This document shows positions 27,903 through 39,245 of a DNA stretch of 64,000 bases, in pieces. The position numbers and the translations under genes are program-made. Each line of letters opens with the position of its first letter. Position 1 is the stretch's first letter. The notes beneath the pieces were generated by a model that made no database searches, was not told where the DNA came from, and saw nothing but the letters and a program-made list of their open reading frames with translations. The stretch spans positions 1 through 64,000 of the forward strand of contig NZ_JOFV01000002.1 in assembly GCF_000718325.1 (NCBI RefSeq), written 5' to 3'. The DNA is from Oerskovia turbata (GTDB lineage: Bacteria; Actinomycetota; Actinomycetes; Actinomycetales; Cellulomonadaceae).

Positions 27903-28964
27903 TCAGGACTGGAAGGCCGACGGCAGGTACTCGTCGACGTTGTCCTTGGTCACGACCGGTGCGTAGAGCTGGACCTGGCGCGGGACCCCCATCGAGGCGA
28001 GGTCGCTCATCGACTTGCCCTGGACCGCGAGGCGGGCGAGCTTGATGCCGTCGGCGGCCTGCGTGGACGGGTAGACGACCGTGGCCTGCAGGACCGTGTC
28101 GCCCGCCTTGATGTCCTCCATGACGTCCTTCGAGCCGGCGCCGCCGACCATGAAGAACTCGTCACGGCCGGCCGCGTCGATCGCCGAGAGCACGCCGATG
28201 CCCTGGTCGTCGTCGTGGTTCCAGATCGCGTCGATCTTGGGCGCGGCCTGCAGGAGGTTGGACGCTGCCTGCTCGCCGCCCTGAACGGTGAAGTCGGCCG
28301 CGACGCGGTTGCTCACGTCGAGCCCGCAGCCCTCGAGGGCGTCGGCGAAGCCCTGGCTGCGGTCCTGCGTGAGGGGCAGCGAGTCGATGCCCGCGATCTC
28401 GGCGACGACGGCGTCCGGGGTGTCGGCGAGCTGCTCGCAGATGTACGTGCCTGCGCTCACGCCCATGCCGTAGTTGTCGCCGAGGACGGTGGCGCGCGCG
28501 GCGAACGGGCTCGAGAACTCGCGGTCGACGTTGATGACCGTGATCCCGGCCTCCATGGCGTCGGTCGCGACCTCGGTCAGCGCGGCCCCGTCGAACGGCA
28601 GGAGGACGATCGCGTCGACGCCGTCGTTGATGAAGGTCTCGATCTGGCTGATCTGGAGGTTGACGTCGTTGGTGCCCTCGGCGACCCGGAGCGTGACGTC
28701 GTCGTACTTCGCGGCCTCGGCCTGGGCGGCCTTGGTGATGGCACCCATCCAGCCGTGGTCGGCGGCGGGGGCCGAGAACCCGATGACGACCTCGTCGCCC
28801 GACGCGTCGTTGTCGGACGACGCGACGGGGGCGGCGGCGGCGCCGGTCTCCTCTGCCTCGGGGGTGTTGGACGTGCAGGCCGAGGCGAACAGCGCGACCG
28901 AGGTGAGGGCCACGGTCGCGAGGGTCAGACGGCGACGCGACGTGGTGCGGGTACGAGCGGACAT
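27903..28964 (-). CDS. Sugar ABC transporter substrate-binding lipoprotein 2
   Basis: The 353-residue precursor has a lipobox ending at C30 (FASAC), a Thr/Glu/Ala linker and a Peripla_BP_4 fold with VVIGFSAPAADHGWMGAI, DAIVLLPFDGAAL and TVINVDREF. It resembles ribose/xylose-type binding proteins more closely than binding protein 1 does. ATG 28964 has GGGAG 6-7 nt upstream. It works with the permease at 29099 and ATPase at 30151. A 134-bp gap containing a G-rich GTGCGGT-type simple repeat precedes it. Confidence 0.91.
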   Translation of the reverse strand: MSARTRTTSRRRLTLATVALTSVALFASACTSNTPEAEETGAAAAPVASSDNDASGDEVVIGFSAPAADHGWMGAITKAAQAEAAKYDDVTLRVAEGTNDVNLQISQIETFINDGVDAIVLLPFDGAALTEVATDAMEAGITVINVDREFSSPFAARATVLGDNYGMGVSAGTYICEQLADTPDAVVAEIAGIDSLPLTQDRSQGFADALEGCGLDVSNRVAADFTVQGGEQAASNLLQAAPKIDAIWNHDDDQGIGVLSAIDAAGRDEFFMVGGAGSKDVMEDIKAGDTVLQATVVYPSTQAADGIKLARLAVQGKSMSDLASMGVPRQVQLYAPVVTKDNVDEYLPSAFQS

Positions 28965-29098
28965 GAGGATCTCCCTTGATTCTGGTCCTGCTGGTGCTGG
29001 TGGGGACGTGCTGGACGTGCTGGGTTCCGGCCCCGGGGGGCCGTGGTGCGGTGTGGTGTGGTGCGGTGCGGGTGCGCGGTGCGGCGCCGACGGCGGGG

Positions 29099-30154
29099 TC
29101 AGGTCGACCTGGCGCGCGAGGCGAAGCGCTGCTGGAGGAGCACGGCGACCACGATGATCACGCCCTTCGCGACGGCCTGCGCCGAGGTCGACATGTTGTT
29201 CTGCGTGAAGACGTTGGTCAGCGTGGTGAAGATGAGGACACCGAGCACGGTGCCGACGATCGTGCCGCGACCGCCCGCGAGGAGCGTCCCGCCGACGACG
29301 ACCGCCGCGATGACGTCGAGCTCGTAGAACAGGCCGTTCGTCGAGGATCCGGCCGTGGTGCGGGCGAGCATCATGACGGCCGCGATACCGGTCGTGAGAC
29401 CGACCAGTCCGTAGAGGTACATCGTGTGGCGCTTGACCTTGATCCCGGCGAGCCGGGCCGCCTCGGGGTTGCCGCCGACGGCGACCGTGCGGCGGCCGAA
29501 GGTCGTGCGGTTGAGGAGGAACCAGCCCGCGACGGCCACGACGGCGAACATCCACACGAGCACGGGGACACCGAGCAGGTCGGCACGGAAGAACTCGAGG
29601 AACGCGTCGACCTCGGTGACGCGCTGCGTCTGCCGGTTGGAGATCATCTCGGCGAGGCCGCGGGCGCCCACCATCATGGCGAGGGTCGCCATGAAGGCGA
29701 CGACCTTCCCGTACGCGACGAGGACGCCGTTGATCAGGCCGCACACGGTCCCGACGGCGAGCGCCACGCCGACCATGACGATCCAGTGGGTGTCGGCAGC
29801 CATGGTCTGGGTCGCGAGCGTGCTCGCCCAGACCGTGGCCAGCCCCATGACGGAACCGACGGACAGGTCGATCCCGCCACCCGTGATGACGAAGGTCATC
29901 CCGACGCTCAGGACTCCCAGGACGGCGGCCAGGCGCAGGATCGTCAGCACGTTGTTGACGTTCGCGAAGTTCTCCCCCGCGGTCACGTACCCGACGACGC
30001 ACAGCGCGACGAGCGCCACGACGAGACCGATGTTCCGCCCTACCGATCCACTGAACAAATTGCGACGCGACCGTCTGCCGTCGGGCACCTCGGAGCTCGG
30101 GGCGTGCCCCGGTCCGTCCACGACGGCGGCGCGAGCCACCTCCTGCTCGCTCAT
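29099..30154 (-). CDS. Sugar ABC transporter permease 2 (RbsC family)
   Basis: This 351-residue polytopic protein carries GGIDLSVGSVMGL, GLINGVLVAYGKVVAFMATL and VVVGGTLLAGGRGTIVG, typical of ribose-type permeases. The start overlaps the ATPase stop (ATGA). Only one permease is encoded in this cassette, so a homodimeric channel is expected, unlike module 1. Confidence 0.92.
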   Translation of the reverse strand: MSEQEVARAAVVDGPGHAPSSEVPDGRRSRRNLFSGSVGRNIGLVVALVALCVVGYVTAGENFANVNNVLTILRLAAVLGVLSVGMTFVITGGGIDLSVGSVMGLATVWASTLATQTMAADTHWIVMVGVALAVGTVCGLINGVLVAYGKVVAFMATLAMMVGARGLAEMISNRQTQRVTEVDAFLEFFRADLLGVPVLVWMFAVVAVAGWFLLNRTTFGRRTVAVGGNPEAARLAGIKVKRHTMYLYGLVGLTTGIAAVMMLARTTAGSSTNGLFYELDVIAAVVVGGTLLAGGRGTIVGTVLGVLIFTTLTNVFTQNNMSTSAQAVAKGVIIVVAVLLQQRFASRARST

Positions 30155-31677
30155 GCGGCACTTCCTTCCATGACGAGGTCGAGCACACCGTGCTCGTCGA
30201 TCGAATCTGCTGGGCCTTCGTGCACGACACGTCCCTCCGAGATCACGAGGACACGGTCGGAGAGACCGAGCACCTCGTCGATCTCGCTCGAGACGACGAG
30301 CACGGCCGCACCGGACGCCGCGAGGTCGCGGATCAGTGCGTAGATCTCTGCGCGCGCCCCGACGTCGACGCCCCGGGTGGGCTCGTCGAGCAGGAGGACC
30401 CGGCACCCGTGCACGAGCCAGCGCGCCAGGAGCGCCTTCTGCTGGTTGCCGCCGGACAGCGTCCGGGCGTTCCGGTCGACCCCGGCGGGGCGCAGGTCGA
30501 GCGAGACCGCCTGCTCCTGCGCCACGGCTCGCTCCGCCCGCTCGTCGAGGAAGCCCGCCGTCGCGAAGCGACCGAACGTCGAGAGCGTGATGTTGCGGTA
30601 GACCGGTTCGTCGAGCAGCAGGCCCTGACTCTTGCGCTCCTCGGGGCACAGGCCGATGCCCGCGTCGACCGCGGCGGCGACCGAGCCCCCACGGAGCTTC
30701 TTGCCCGCGACCGCGACGGTCCCCTGGGTCGCGCGACGCGCACCGTAGACGGTCTCGAGGATCTCGGACCGGCCGGAGCCGACGAGCCCGGCGAAGCCGA
30801 GGACCTCACCGGCGCGCACCTCGAAGGAGACGTCCGCGAACTTCCCCTCGAGCCCGAGCGAGTCGACCGCGAGCAGGACGTCCGCCTCCTCGGCGACCGG
30901 CGCGCGCTCGGGGAAGACGTTGTCGACCGCGCGACCCGTCATGAGCTTGATCAGCTCGGCGGTCGGCGTCTGGGAGACCGCGAGGTTCTGCGCGACCGTG
31001 CGCCCGTCCTTGAGGACCGTGATCCGGTCGCCGATCGCGCGGATCTCCTCGAGGCGGTGCGAGATGTAGACGATCGCGACCCCGCTGCCGGTGAGCTGGC
31101 GCACGACGCGGAAGAGGTTCTCGACCTCTTCGCTGTCGAGCACCGCGGACGGCTCGTCCATGACGATGACGCGTGCGTCGTGCGAGAGGGCGCGGGCCAT
31201 GGACACGATCTGCTTGCCCGCGGCGGACAGCTCGCCCACCTCACGGTGGGGCGAGATCTCGGGGTGCCCGAGGCGCTTCATGAGCTCGCGCGTGTTCTTG
31301 GCCGCGGTCCGCCGGTTGGAGAAGCCCGCGGTCGACAGCTCGTGCCCGAGGTAGATGTTCTCGGCGACGGTCAGGCCGTCGACGACGTCGAGCTCCTGGT
31401 ACATCGTGGCGACCCCGAGCTTGAGCGCGGCCACGGGGTGCGGGATGGTGACGACCTCGCCGTCGATGAGGATCTGTCCCTCGTCGGGCTGGTGCGCGCC
31501 GGCGAGCACCTTGATGAGGGTGGACTTGCCGGCACCGTTCTGACCGAGGAGGCAGTGGACCTCTCCGGGGAGGATGTCGAGATCGACGCCGTCGAGTGCT
31601 CGGGCGCCGGGAAACTGCTTGACGATGCTCCGCATCTGCAGGAGCGGCCGGGTGGGCTGAGGGTCTGCGTTGACCAT
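30151..31677 (-). CDS. Sugar ABC transporter ATPase 2 (RbsA type)
   Basis: The 508-residue double-domain ATPase has Walker A GQNGAGKST and Walker B VIVMDEPSAVLD in domain 1. Domain 2 has a degenerate Walker A (GLVGSGRSE), LSGGNQQK and LLLDEPTRGVD. ATG 31677 lies 7 nt after -10 TAGTTT with no SD, which argues for a leaderless message and against the longer frame reaching 31947. It is the first gene of module 2. Confidence 0.93.
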   Translation of the reverse strand: MVNADPQPTRPLLQMRSIVKQFPGARALDGVDLDILPGEVHCLLGQNGAGKSTLIKVLAGAHQPDEGQILIDGEVVTIPHPVAALKLGVATMYQELDVVDGLTVAENIYLGHELSTAGFSNRRTAAKNTRELMKRLGHPEISPHREVGELSAAGKQIVSMARALSHDARVIVMDEPSAVLDSEEVENLFRVVRQLTGSGVAIVYISHRLEEIRAIGDRITVLKDGRTVAQNLAVSQTPTAELIKLMTGRAVDNVFPERAPVAEEADVLLAVDSLGLEGKFADVSFEVRAGEVLGFAGLVGSGRSEILETVYGARRATQGTVAVAGKKLRGGSVAAAVDAGIGLCPEERKSQGLLLDEPVYRNITLSTFGRFATAGFLDERAERAVAQEQAVSLDLRPAGVDRNARTLSGGNQQKALLARWLVHGCRVLLLDEPTRGVDVGARAEIYALIRDLAASGAAVLVVSSEIDEVLGLSDRVLVISEGRVVHEGPADSIDEHGVLDLVMEGSAA

Positions 31678-31684
31678 GTGGGAG

Positions 31685-31713
31685 AAACTAACGGACCTTT
31701 TGACGGCGGTCAA
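31685..31713 (-). promoter_or_regulatory. Module 2 promoter with embedded operator (site B)
   Basis: On the minus strand, -35 TTGACC (31708-31713), 17-bp spacer and -10 TAGTTT (31685-31690) lie 7 nt before ATG 31677. A dyad TTGAC-N4-GTCAA (31700-31713) overlaps the -35, with CTTCTGC upstream. The geometry is identical to site A. Confidence 0.8.
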
Positions 31714-31947
31714 GCAGAAGGTCTGGATCTTTCGCTTCGTTACCGCACCGTGATCGACAAAAGTGGGCATGACCGCCCGAACCGCCGACGACGTCCCGCG
31801 AGTGACCCACGTCACTCCTCGGCGCGGCGACACTGCGCGACAGGCGGTGCATAGAGGAGAAAACGGTCGAACGAGAGGGATGCAGGGTCTCGACCGGCGG
31901 GGCGCGAGCTCCCGCAGGGCTCCGGCGACCTTGCCGCAGCAAACCAC
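31714..31947. other. Gene-free part of the divergent regulatory region
   Basis: No supported gene is found here. A further partial match to the operator family, GATCGACAAAAG, lies near 31749-31760 on the plus strand. The frame that is open here on the minus strand is rejected as an ATPase extension. Confidence 0.5.
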
Positions 31948-31976
31948 ACGCTAGGTCGGCTTTTGTCGATCGTCAA
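31948..31976 (-). promoter_or_regulatory. Third copy of the promoter/operator (site C), next to the ROK gene
   Basis: On the minus strand, -35 TTGACG (31971-31976), 17-bp spacer and -10 TAGCGT (31948-31953) are present. The dyad TTGTCGATCGTCAA (31963-31976) is nested in longer arms GGCTTTTG/CAAAAGCC (31958-31985). No start codon follows at leaderless distance, so a transcript from here would have a leader of about 260 nt ahead of the ATPase. The site is also about 75 bp upstream of the plus-strand ROK start, which suits autoregulation. Confidence 0.72.
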
Positions 31977-32050
31977 GCAAAAGCCGAAGATCGCAGTACG
32001 CTAGACGGATTGTCACCACTGCGTAGCAACGAGAGGCTCCGTGATACATC

Positions 32051-33238
32051 GTGCCCACCGAGGAACTGCTGAAGTTCGCCCCACGCCCGACCGGCGCCGG
32101 GGACATGTTCCAGCTGCTCCGCGACGGCCAACCCCGTACGCGGGCTGACCTCGCCGCGATCACCGGGCAGGCGCGGTCCACGATCGCCGCCCGCATCGAC
32201 CTGCTCATGGCCTCCGGACTCATCGCGCCCGCGGGCGAGGCGAGCTCGACCGGCGGCAGGCCGCCCGTGACGTTCGCCTTCAGCCCCGGTGCACGCATCG
32301 TGCTCGCCGTGGACCTGGGCGCGACGCATGCGCGCCTCGCGGTCACGGACCTCGCGTCGAACGTCCTCGCGGAGGTCGACGCGCCGCTCGCCATCTCCGA
32401 CGGTCCGGAGAACGTCCTCGCCTGGGTCGCCGAGACCGGTGAGAAGCTCATCGCGACGACGGGGCGCGCCCTCAAGGACCTGGTCAGCGTCGGCGTCGGG
32501 CTCCCCGGCCCCGTCGAGCACTCGACCGGACGCCCCATCAACCCACCCATCATGCCCGCGTGGGACGACGTCGACGTGCCCGCGATCCTCAGGCGTACGT
32601 TCGACGCCTCGGTCCTCGTGGACAACGACGTCAACATCATGGCCCTCGGCGAGCACCGCACCGCGTGGCCCGGCGTGAGCGACCTGCTCTTCGTCAAGGT
32701 CGCCACGGGCATCGGCGCGGGAGTGATCTCGGACGGCGAGCTGCGCCGCGGCGCCCAGGGCGCGGCCGGCGACATCGGCCACATCGCCGTGCCCAACGCG
32801 ACGGACACCCCGTGCCGCTGCGGCAACATCGGCTGCCTCGAGGCCGTCGCGAGCGGCCAGGCCATCGCCGGTGCCCTCACGAAGGAAGGACTCGAGGCCG
32901 CCAACAGCGGCGACGTCGTGTCCCTCGTGCGCGGCGGCGACCTCATGGCGAGCCACGCCGTGCGCCAGGCCGGGCGCGACATCGGCGCAGTCCTCGCCGC
33001 GTGCGTGAGCCTGCTCAACCCCTCCATGATCGTGGTCGGCGGTGTCATCGCCGACGCGGGCGAGCACCTGATCGCGGGCATCCGCGAGATCGTCTACCAG
33101 CGCTCGCTGCCGCTGGCCACGCAGCACCTGCGCATCGTCACGTCCCAGGCCCGGGGCCAGGCGGGCGTGCTCGGTGCGAGCGCCATGGCGATCGATCACG
33201 TACTCTCTCCCGCAGCGATCGATGCCCTGATCGCGTGA
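32051..33238 (+). CDS. ROK family transcriptional regulator
   Basis: The 395-residue protein has an N-terminal winged helix (about 15-65, RTRADLAAITGQARSTIAARI) and a ROK sugar-kinase-like domain (about 75-395). The latter contains VDLGATHARLAV, GLPGPVEHSTGRP, LVDNDVNIMAL and the zinc-binding CRCGNIGCLEA preceded by GDIGH. It is a likely sugar-responsive repressor of both modules, binding sites A, B and C. GTG 32051 is the only start consistent with the frame, since a stop lies just upstream; the nearest SD-like GAGAGG is about 14 nt away. The small ThuA gene follows 17 bp downstream in the same operon. Confidence 0.9.
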   Translation: MPTEELLKFAPRPTGAGDMFQLLRDGQPRTRADLAAITGQARSTIAARIDLLMASGLIAPAGEASSTGGRPPVTFAFSPGARIVLAVDLGATHARLAVTDLASNVLAEVDAPLAISDGPENVLAWVAETGEKLIATTGRALKDLVSVGVGLPGPVEHSTGRPINPPIMPAWDDVDVPAILRRTFDASVLVDNDVNIMALGEHRTAWPGVSDLLFVKVATGIGAGVISDGELRRGAQGAAGDIGHIAVPNATDTPCRCGNIGCLEAVASGQAIAGALTKEGLEAANSGDVVSLVRGGDLMASHAVRQAGRDIGAVLAACVSLLNPSMIVVGGVIADAGEHLIAGIREIVYQRSLPLATQHLRIVTSQARGQAGVLGASAMAIDHVLSPAAIDALIA

Positions 33239-33255
33239 GCGCCAACGGAGGACTC

Positions 33256-33921
33256 ATGAGCGTGCCGGACCGTCGGGCCCTGATCGTCCGGGGAGGTTGG
33301 CCGGGCCACTCCCCCGAGGAGAGCACCGACCTCTTCGTCCCCTTCCTCAAGGAGTCGGGCTTCGACGTCGTCGTCGAGTCCTCGCTCGAGGTGTACGCCG
33401 ACGCCGAGTACATGGCCGGCGTCGACCTGATCGTCCAGTCCTGGACCATGGGCGAGATCCTGCCCGACGAGATGCGCGGCCTGCGCCAGGCCGTGACCGA
33501 CGGGACGGGTCTCGCGGGCTGGCACGGCGGGATCATCGACTCGTACCGCATGGCGACCGACTACCTGCAGATGCTCGGCGGCCAGTTCGCCGCGCACCCG
33601 GGCGACCTGGTCGACCACACGGTCGAGATCGCGCCCGAGCACGCGGAGCACCCCATCGTCGCCGGGCTCGGCCCCATCACGCTGCGCTCCGAGCAGTACT
33701 GGGTGCTCGCGGACTCCCTCAACGAGGTCCTCGCGACCACGACCATCGAGCCCACAGCAGACTCCCCGTGGCGCTCGCCCGTGGTCTCGCCCTCGATCTG
33801 GACCCGCCAGTGGGGTCAGGGGCGCATCTTCGTGTGCGCGCCCGGTCACCAGCTCGCGGACCTCGAGACGCCCGGGCTGCGCACCGTGATCGAGCGCGGC
33901 CTCCTGTGGGCCGCTCGGTGA
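33256..33921 (+). CDS. Cytoplasmic ThuA-domain protein
   Basis: The 221-residue single-domain ThuA-like protein has ALIVRGGWPGHSPEES at the N-terminus, GLAGWHGGIIDSYR, HPIVAGLGPITLRSEQYW and IWTRQWGQGRIFVCAPGHQ. No signal peptide is visible. ThuA was named for trehalose utilisation in rhizobia, where thuAB acts on trehalose through 3-ketotrehalose. Here it is co-transcribed with the ROK regulator (GGAGG SD, 17-bp gap) and probably handles the imported keto-sugar. It differs from the ThuA modules in the two giant secreted proteins. Confidence 0.88.
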   Translation: MSVPDRRALIVRGGWPGHSPEESTDLFVPFLKESGFDVVVESSLEVYADAEYMAGVDLIVQSWTMGEILPDEMRGLRQAVTDGTGLAGWHGGIIDSYRMATDYLQMLGGQFAAHPGDLVDHTVEIAPEHAEHPIVAGLGPITLRSEQYWVLADSLNEVLATTTIEPTADSPWRSPVVSPSIWTRQWGQGRIFVCAPGHQLADLETPGLRTVIERGLLWAAR

Positions 33922-33927
33922 CGCTCC

Positions 33928-33991
33928 CCCGCGCCTGACGGGCGCGGGACGACGAACGGTCGACGACCCGTCGGGGTCGTCGACCGTTCGT
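33928..33991. terminator. Bidirectional double terminator
   Basis: The first hairpin, 33928-33948, has CCCGCGCC/GGCGCGGG arms. The second, 33952-33991, has a perfect 18-bp stem (ACGAACGGTCGACGACCC and its complement) and a 4-nt loop. They lie between two convergent genes and would serve both. Confidence 0.85.
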
Positions 33992-34068
33992 GCTCCCGAC
34001 GGCGCCACGCACCGGGGCGCGCCCGGTCACCGAGGTGCGCTGCGCCGTCGGGCATGCGCCGAGGGCTC

Positions 34069-35187
34069 CTACCAGGCGCGCGCGACCGCCGTGTGGACGT
34101 CGAGCAGCGGGCCCGTGCGCTCGCTCGGGCCACGGCCGAACCCGCACTCGGTGCCCACGCCGACCTCCCGGCCGAGGACCTGGGTCGCGGGCGCGAGGCG
34201 ACGCCGCGCGCCCTCGACGCCGTCCTCGTGGTGCACCACGCCCAGGTAGAGCTCGGTCGCGTCGTCGATCGTGAGGTCCGCGAGCGGGGCGACGTACTCG
34301 ACGTCGTCGCGCTCGATCGGCACAGGAAGGTGGAACCACGCGATCTCGCGCGTGACGGTCGCGGCCAGGCCGTTCGCGACCTCGACCAGGCGTCGCGCGT
34401 CGGACGGCTCGACGAAGTGCTTCTCGGCGACGTCGCCGTAGCAGAGGTGGAAGCCGAGCTCGACGCCCGCGGGCACCGCGGAGGCCACGCGAGCGGCGCG
34501 CGCGACGCAGCCCGCGAGCACCTCGTCGGAGTCGACCGCGAACCACGCCTGCGCCGGGCCGGCACCGAGGTTCGCGCCCTCGATCAGCGCGAACTCGCTC
34601 GCGAGGTCGAGCTGGATCGCGAGGTCGTGCGCGGGGACCGCGGCGACGATCGCCTCGATCTCGCGCAGCATCGCGGCCTCGTAGGCGGGGTGGACGGCCT
34701 CCCGCGCGTCGGGGACGACGAACGCCACGACAGGGGCGAGCGGCGTGGGCAGGCACACCTGGAAGCGCGTGGTCGCGGGGATCACGCCCTGCGCGCGCAG
34801 CCGCACGAAGTCCGCGTACGACGCCGTCGCGGCGGCCGCGTAGCCCAGGTCGCCGAAGACCAGGTCGTCCGCCGCGACCGAGCCGTCGAGCACGTGAGGA
34901 CGCACGTCGAACCCGGCGACGACCACGGGCTCGATCGGCAGCCGTGCCAGGCCGGGCACCGCCTCGAAGCGCGAGCCCTGGAACAGGATCCAGTGGAAGC
35001 GCTCGCCCACCTCGCCGTCGGGGATGCGCTTGAGGTGGGTGCCCGCGTGGGCCGCGACCGTGCGGAACGTGTCCTCGGCCGTGGGGAGGTTCACCGAGCC
35101 GACGAGGTGCGCACCGCGCACCCGGGCGGCTGCCGGCGTGTCGGTGCCGGGCGGGGAGGGCTGGGTCGCGGGGGTCGCCTGAGTCAT
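34069..35187 (-). CDS. MetE-core-like (cobalamin-independent methionine synthase-like) protein
   Basis: The 372-residue protein matches the UROD/MetE superfamily barrel but lacks the N-terminal half of full MetE. Candidate zinc ligands are kept: HLCYGD (His, Cys) and TECGFGRG (Cys), as in methionine synthase. An early HLVGSVNLP and HLKRIPDGEVGER suggest a substrate pocket of its own. The function is unknown; thiol transfer is plausible. ATG 35187 lies 6 nt after -10 TACGAT without an SD, so the transcript is probably leaderless. It is divergent from the DapA-family gene 81 bp away. Confidence 0.75.
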   Translation of the reverse strand: MTQATPATQPSPPGTDTPAAARVRGAHLVGSVNLPTAEDTFRTVAAHAGTHLKRIPDGEVGERFHWILFQGSRFEAVPGLARLPIEPVVVAGFDVRPHVLDGSVAADDLVFGDLGYAAAATASYADFVRLRAQGVIPATTRFQVCLPTPLAPVVAFVVPDAREAVHPAYEAAMLREIEAIVAAVPAHDLAIQLDLASEFALIEGANLGAGPAQAWFAVDSDEVLAGCVARAARVASAVPAGVELGFHLCYGDVAEKHFVEPSDARRLVEVANGLAATVTREIAWFHLPVPIERDDVEYVAPLADLTIDDATELYLGVVHHEDGVEGARRRLAPATQVLGREVGVGTECGFGRGPSERTGPLLDVHTAVARAW

Positions 35188-35268
35188 GCCCGCATCGTAG
35201 ACGCGGGTACCACTTCACCGGCCGGGCTGCCCACCCCTCGGCGGACGGCCTGTGGCACCATCTCGGGG

Positions 35269-36249
35269 ATGACGACACCGACGCCCTTCACCGGGCTGCT
35301 CGCCTACCCGATCACGCCGCTCGGCCCCGACGGGCTCCCCGACCTGGGCGTGCTGGCGCGTCTCGTCCAGGGCGCGGTCCGCGCCGGGGTCGACGGCGTC
35401 ACGGTCCTCGCGTCGTCGGGCGCGGGCACGTCGTTCTCGCCCGAGGAGCGCGCCACCGTGGTGGGCGCCGCGGTCAGCGCGGCACACGACGCCGGCCCCG
35501 GCGCCTCGGGGCGGCAGGTCCCGGTGCACGTCGCGGTCGCGGCCCCCTCGACCACCGAGGTCCTGCGGAACGCGGCCGCGGCTCAGGCGGGCGGCGCCGA
35601 CGGGCTCGTCCTGGCCCCCTTCGCGTACGTCCCGCTCGTCGACGCCGAGGTCGTCGCCCTGTTCGAGGCCGTCGCCGCAGAGACCGACCTGCCCGTGTGC
35701 TTCTACAACCGGCCCGCCCAGAGCGGGTACGACGTGACGCCCGAGGTGCTGGCCCACCTCGCCCGCACCGCCAGGCTCCGGGGTCTCAAGGACCCCGCAG
35801 GGAGGACGGGCGCCGGTGTGCGCCTGGACGCGGTCCGGGCCGCGGTCGGGGGCGAACCGTTCGCCGTGGGACACAGCGGCGACCTCGCGATGACCGAGGG
35901 CGCCTTCACGACCCTGCCGTCGAGCGACGCCTGGCACACCGGTGTCGCGGCCCTCGTCCCCGACGAGTACGTCGTGGTGCGCCGCGCACACCTCGACCGG
36001 CGGCCGCTCGACGCGGTCGTCGAGCGGTCCTGGCTCCTGGCCCTGGCCCGCGAGCTCGGCCGGTTGCGGCCCGTCGCGGGACTCCACGCGCTCGCCGGGC
36101 TGCTCGACGTGCCGACCGGTCCGCCACGGGGGCCGGTCCTGGCGACGCCGCCCGAGCAGACCGCGGGCCTGCGGGCCGTGCTGGCCCGACGGCCGGCCGT
36201 GACCCCGGGTCCCGGGGACACCGGCACCGGCACCGGCACCGCGAAGTAG
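35269..36249 (+). CDS. DapA-family (dihydrodipicolinate synthase-like) aldolase or lyase
   Basis: The 326-residue (beta/alpha)8 protein has the Schiff-base lysine K174 in RGLKDPAG and Y146 in CFYNRPAQSGY. The start GLLAYPITPLGPDG matches the family. The pyruvate-binding TT pair appears as SGAGTSFS, so the substrate is probably not that of true DapA. Candidates are a keto-acid or sugar-acid aldolase. The C-terminus is a Gly/Thr-rich tail ending in a TAG stop supplied by the GAGGTAGAG-type repeat. ATG 35269 lies 7 nt after CACCAT, a -10-like box, with no SD. Confidence 0.82.
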   Translation: MTTPTPFTGLLAYPITPLGPDGLPDLGVLARLVQGAVRAGVDGVTVLASSGAGTSFSPEERATVVGAAVSAAHDAGPGASGRQVPVHVAVAAPSTTEVLRNAAAAQAGGADGLVLAPFAYVPLVDAEVVALFEAVAAETDLPVCFYNRPAQSGYDVTPEVLAHLARTARLRGLKDPAGRTGAGVRLDAVRAAVGGEPFAVGHSGDLAMTEGAFTTLPSSDAWHTGVAALVPDEYVVVRRAHLDRRPLDAVVERSWLLALARELGRLRPVAGLHALAGLLDVPTGPPRGPVLATPPEQTAGLRAVLARRPAVTPGPGDTGTGTGTAK

Positions 36250-36313
36250 AGAGTTTGCGTCGAGGTAGAGGTCTGTAGCCCTCTACCTCGACGGGAGACC
36301 TCTATCTCGACGG
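36243..36313. repeat. GAGGTAGAGG palindromic repeat, copy 1
   Basis: The structure is R1-R2-loop-R2'-R1'. GAAGTAGAGAG and GTCGAGGTAGAGG are followed by CCTCTACCTCGAC and CCTCTATCTCGAC. The first unit contains the TAG stop of the upstream gene. It sits between convergent genes and could fold into a long stem that terminates both. Confidence 0.8.
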
Positions 36314-36363
36314 CGGGCACCTCGGTGGGGTCCCTGAGGGCCCTGCCGGAGCCGTGCGAGCCG

Positions 36364-39204
<2,841 letters not shown>

Positions 39205-39205
39205 T

Positions 39206-39239
39206 CACCGGCGTCCGGGCTGCTCCCCGGACACCGGTG
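39206..39239 (-). terminator. adhE terminator hairpin
   Basis: Arms CACCGGCGTCCGGG and CCCGGACACCGGTG pair over 14 bp with one mismatch and a 6-nt loop, beginning 6 nt after the stop. Confidence 0.7.
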
Positions 39240-39245
39240 CCCAGA

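Noticed and set aside
28990..29098. A G-rich GTGCGGT-type stretch as a G-quadruplex regulator
   Set aside because: The G-runs are mostly two bases long and irregular; simple low-complexity sequence explains it.
31678..31947. A 90-residue N-terminal extension of ATPase 2 starting at GTG 31947
   Set aside because: It would cover promoter site B, and the family start fits ATG 31677, 7 nt after the -10 box.
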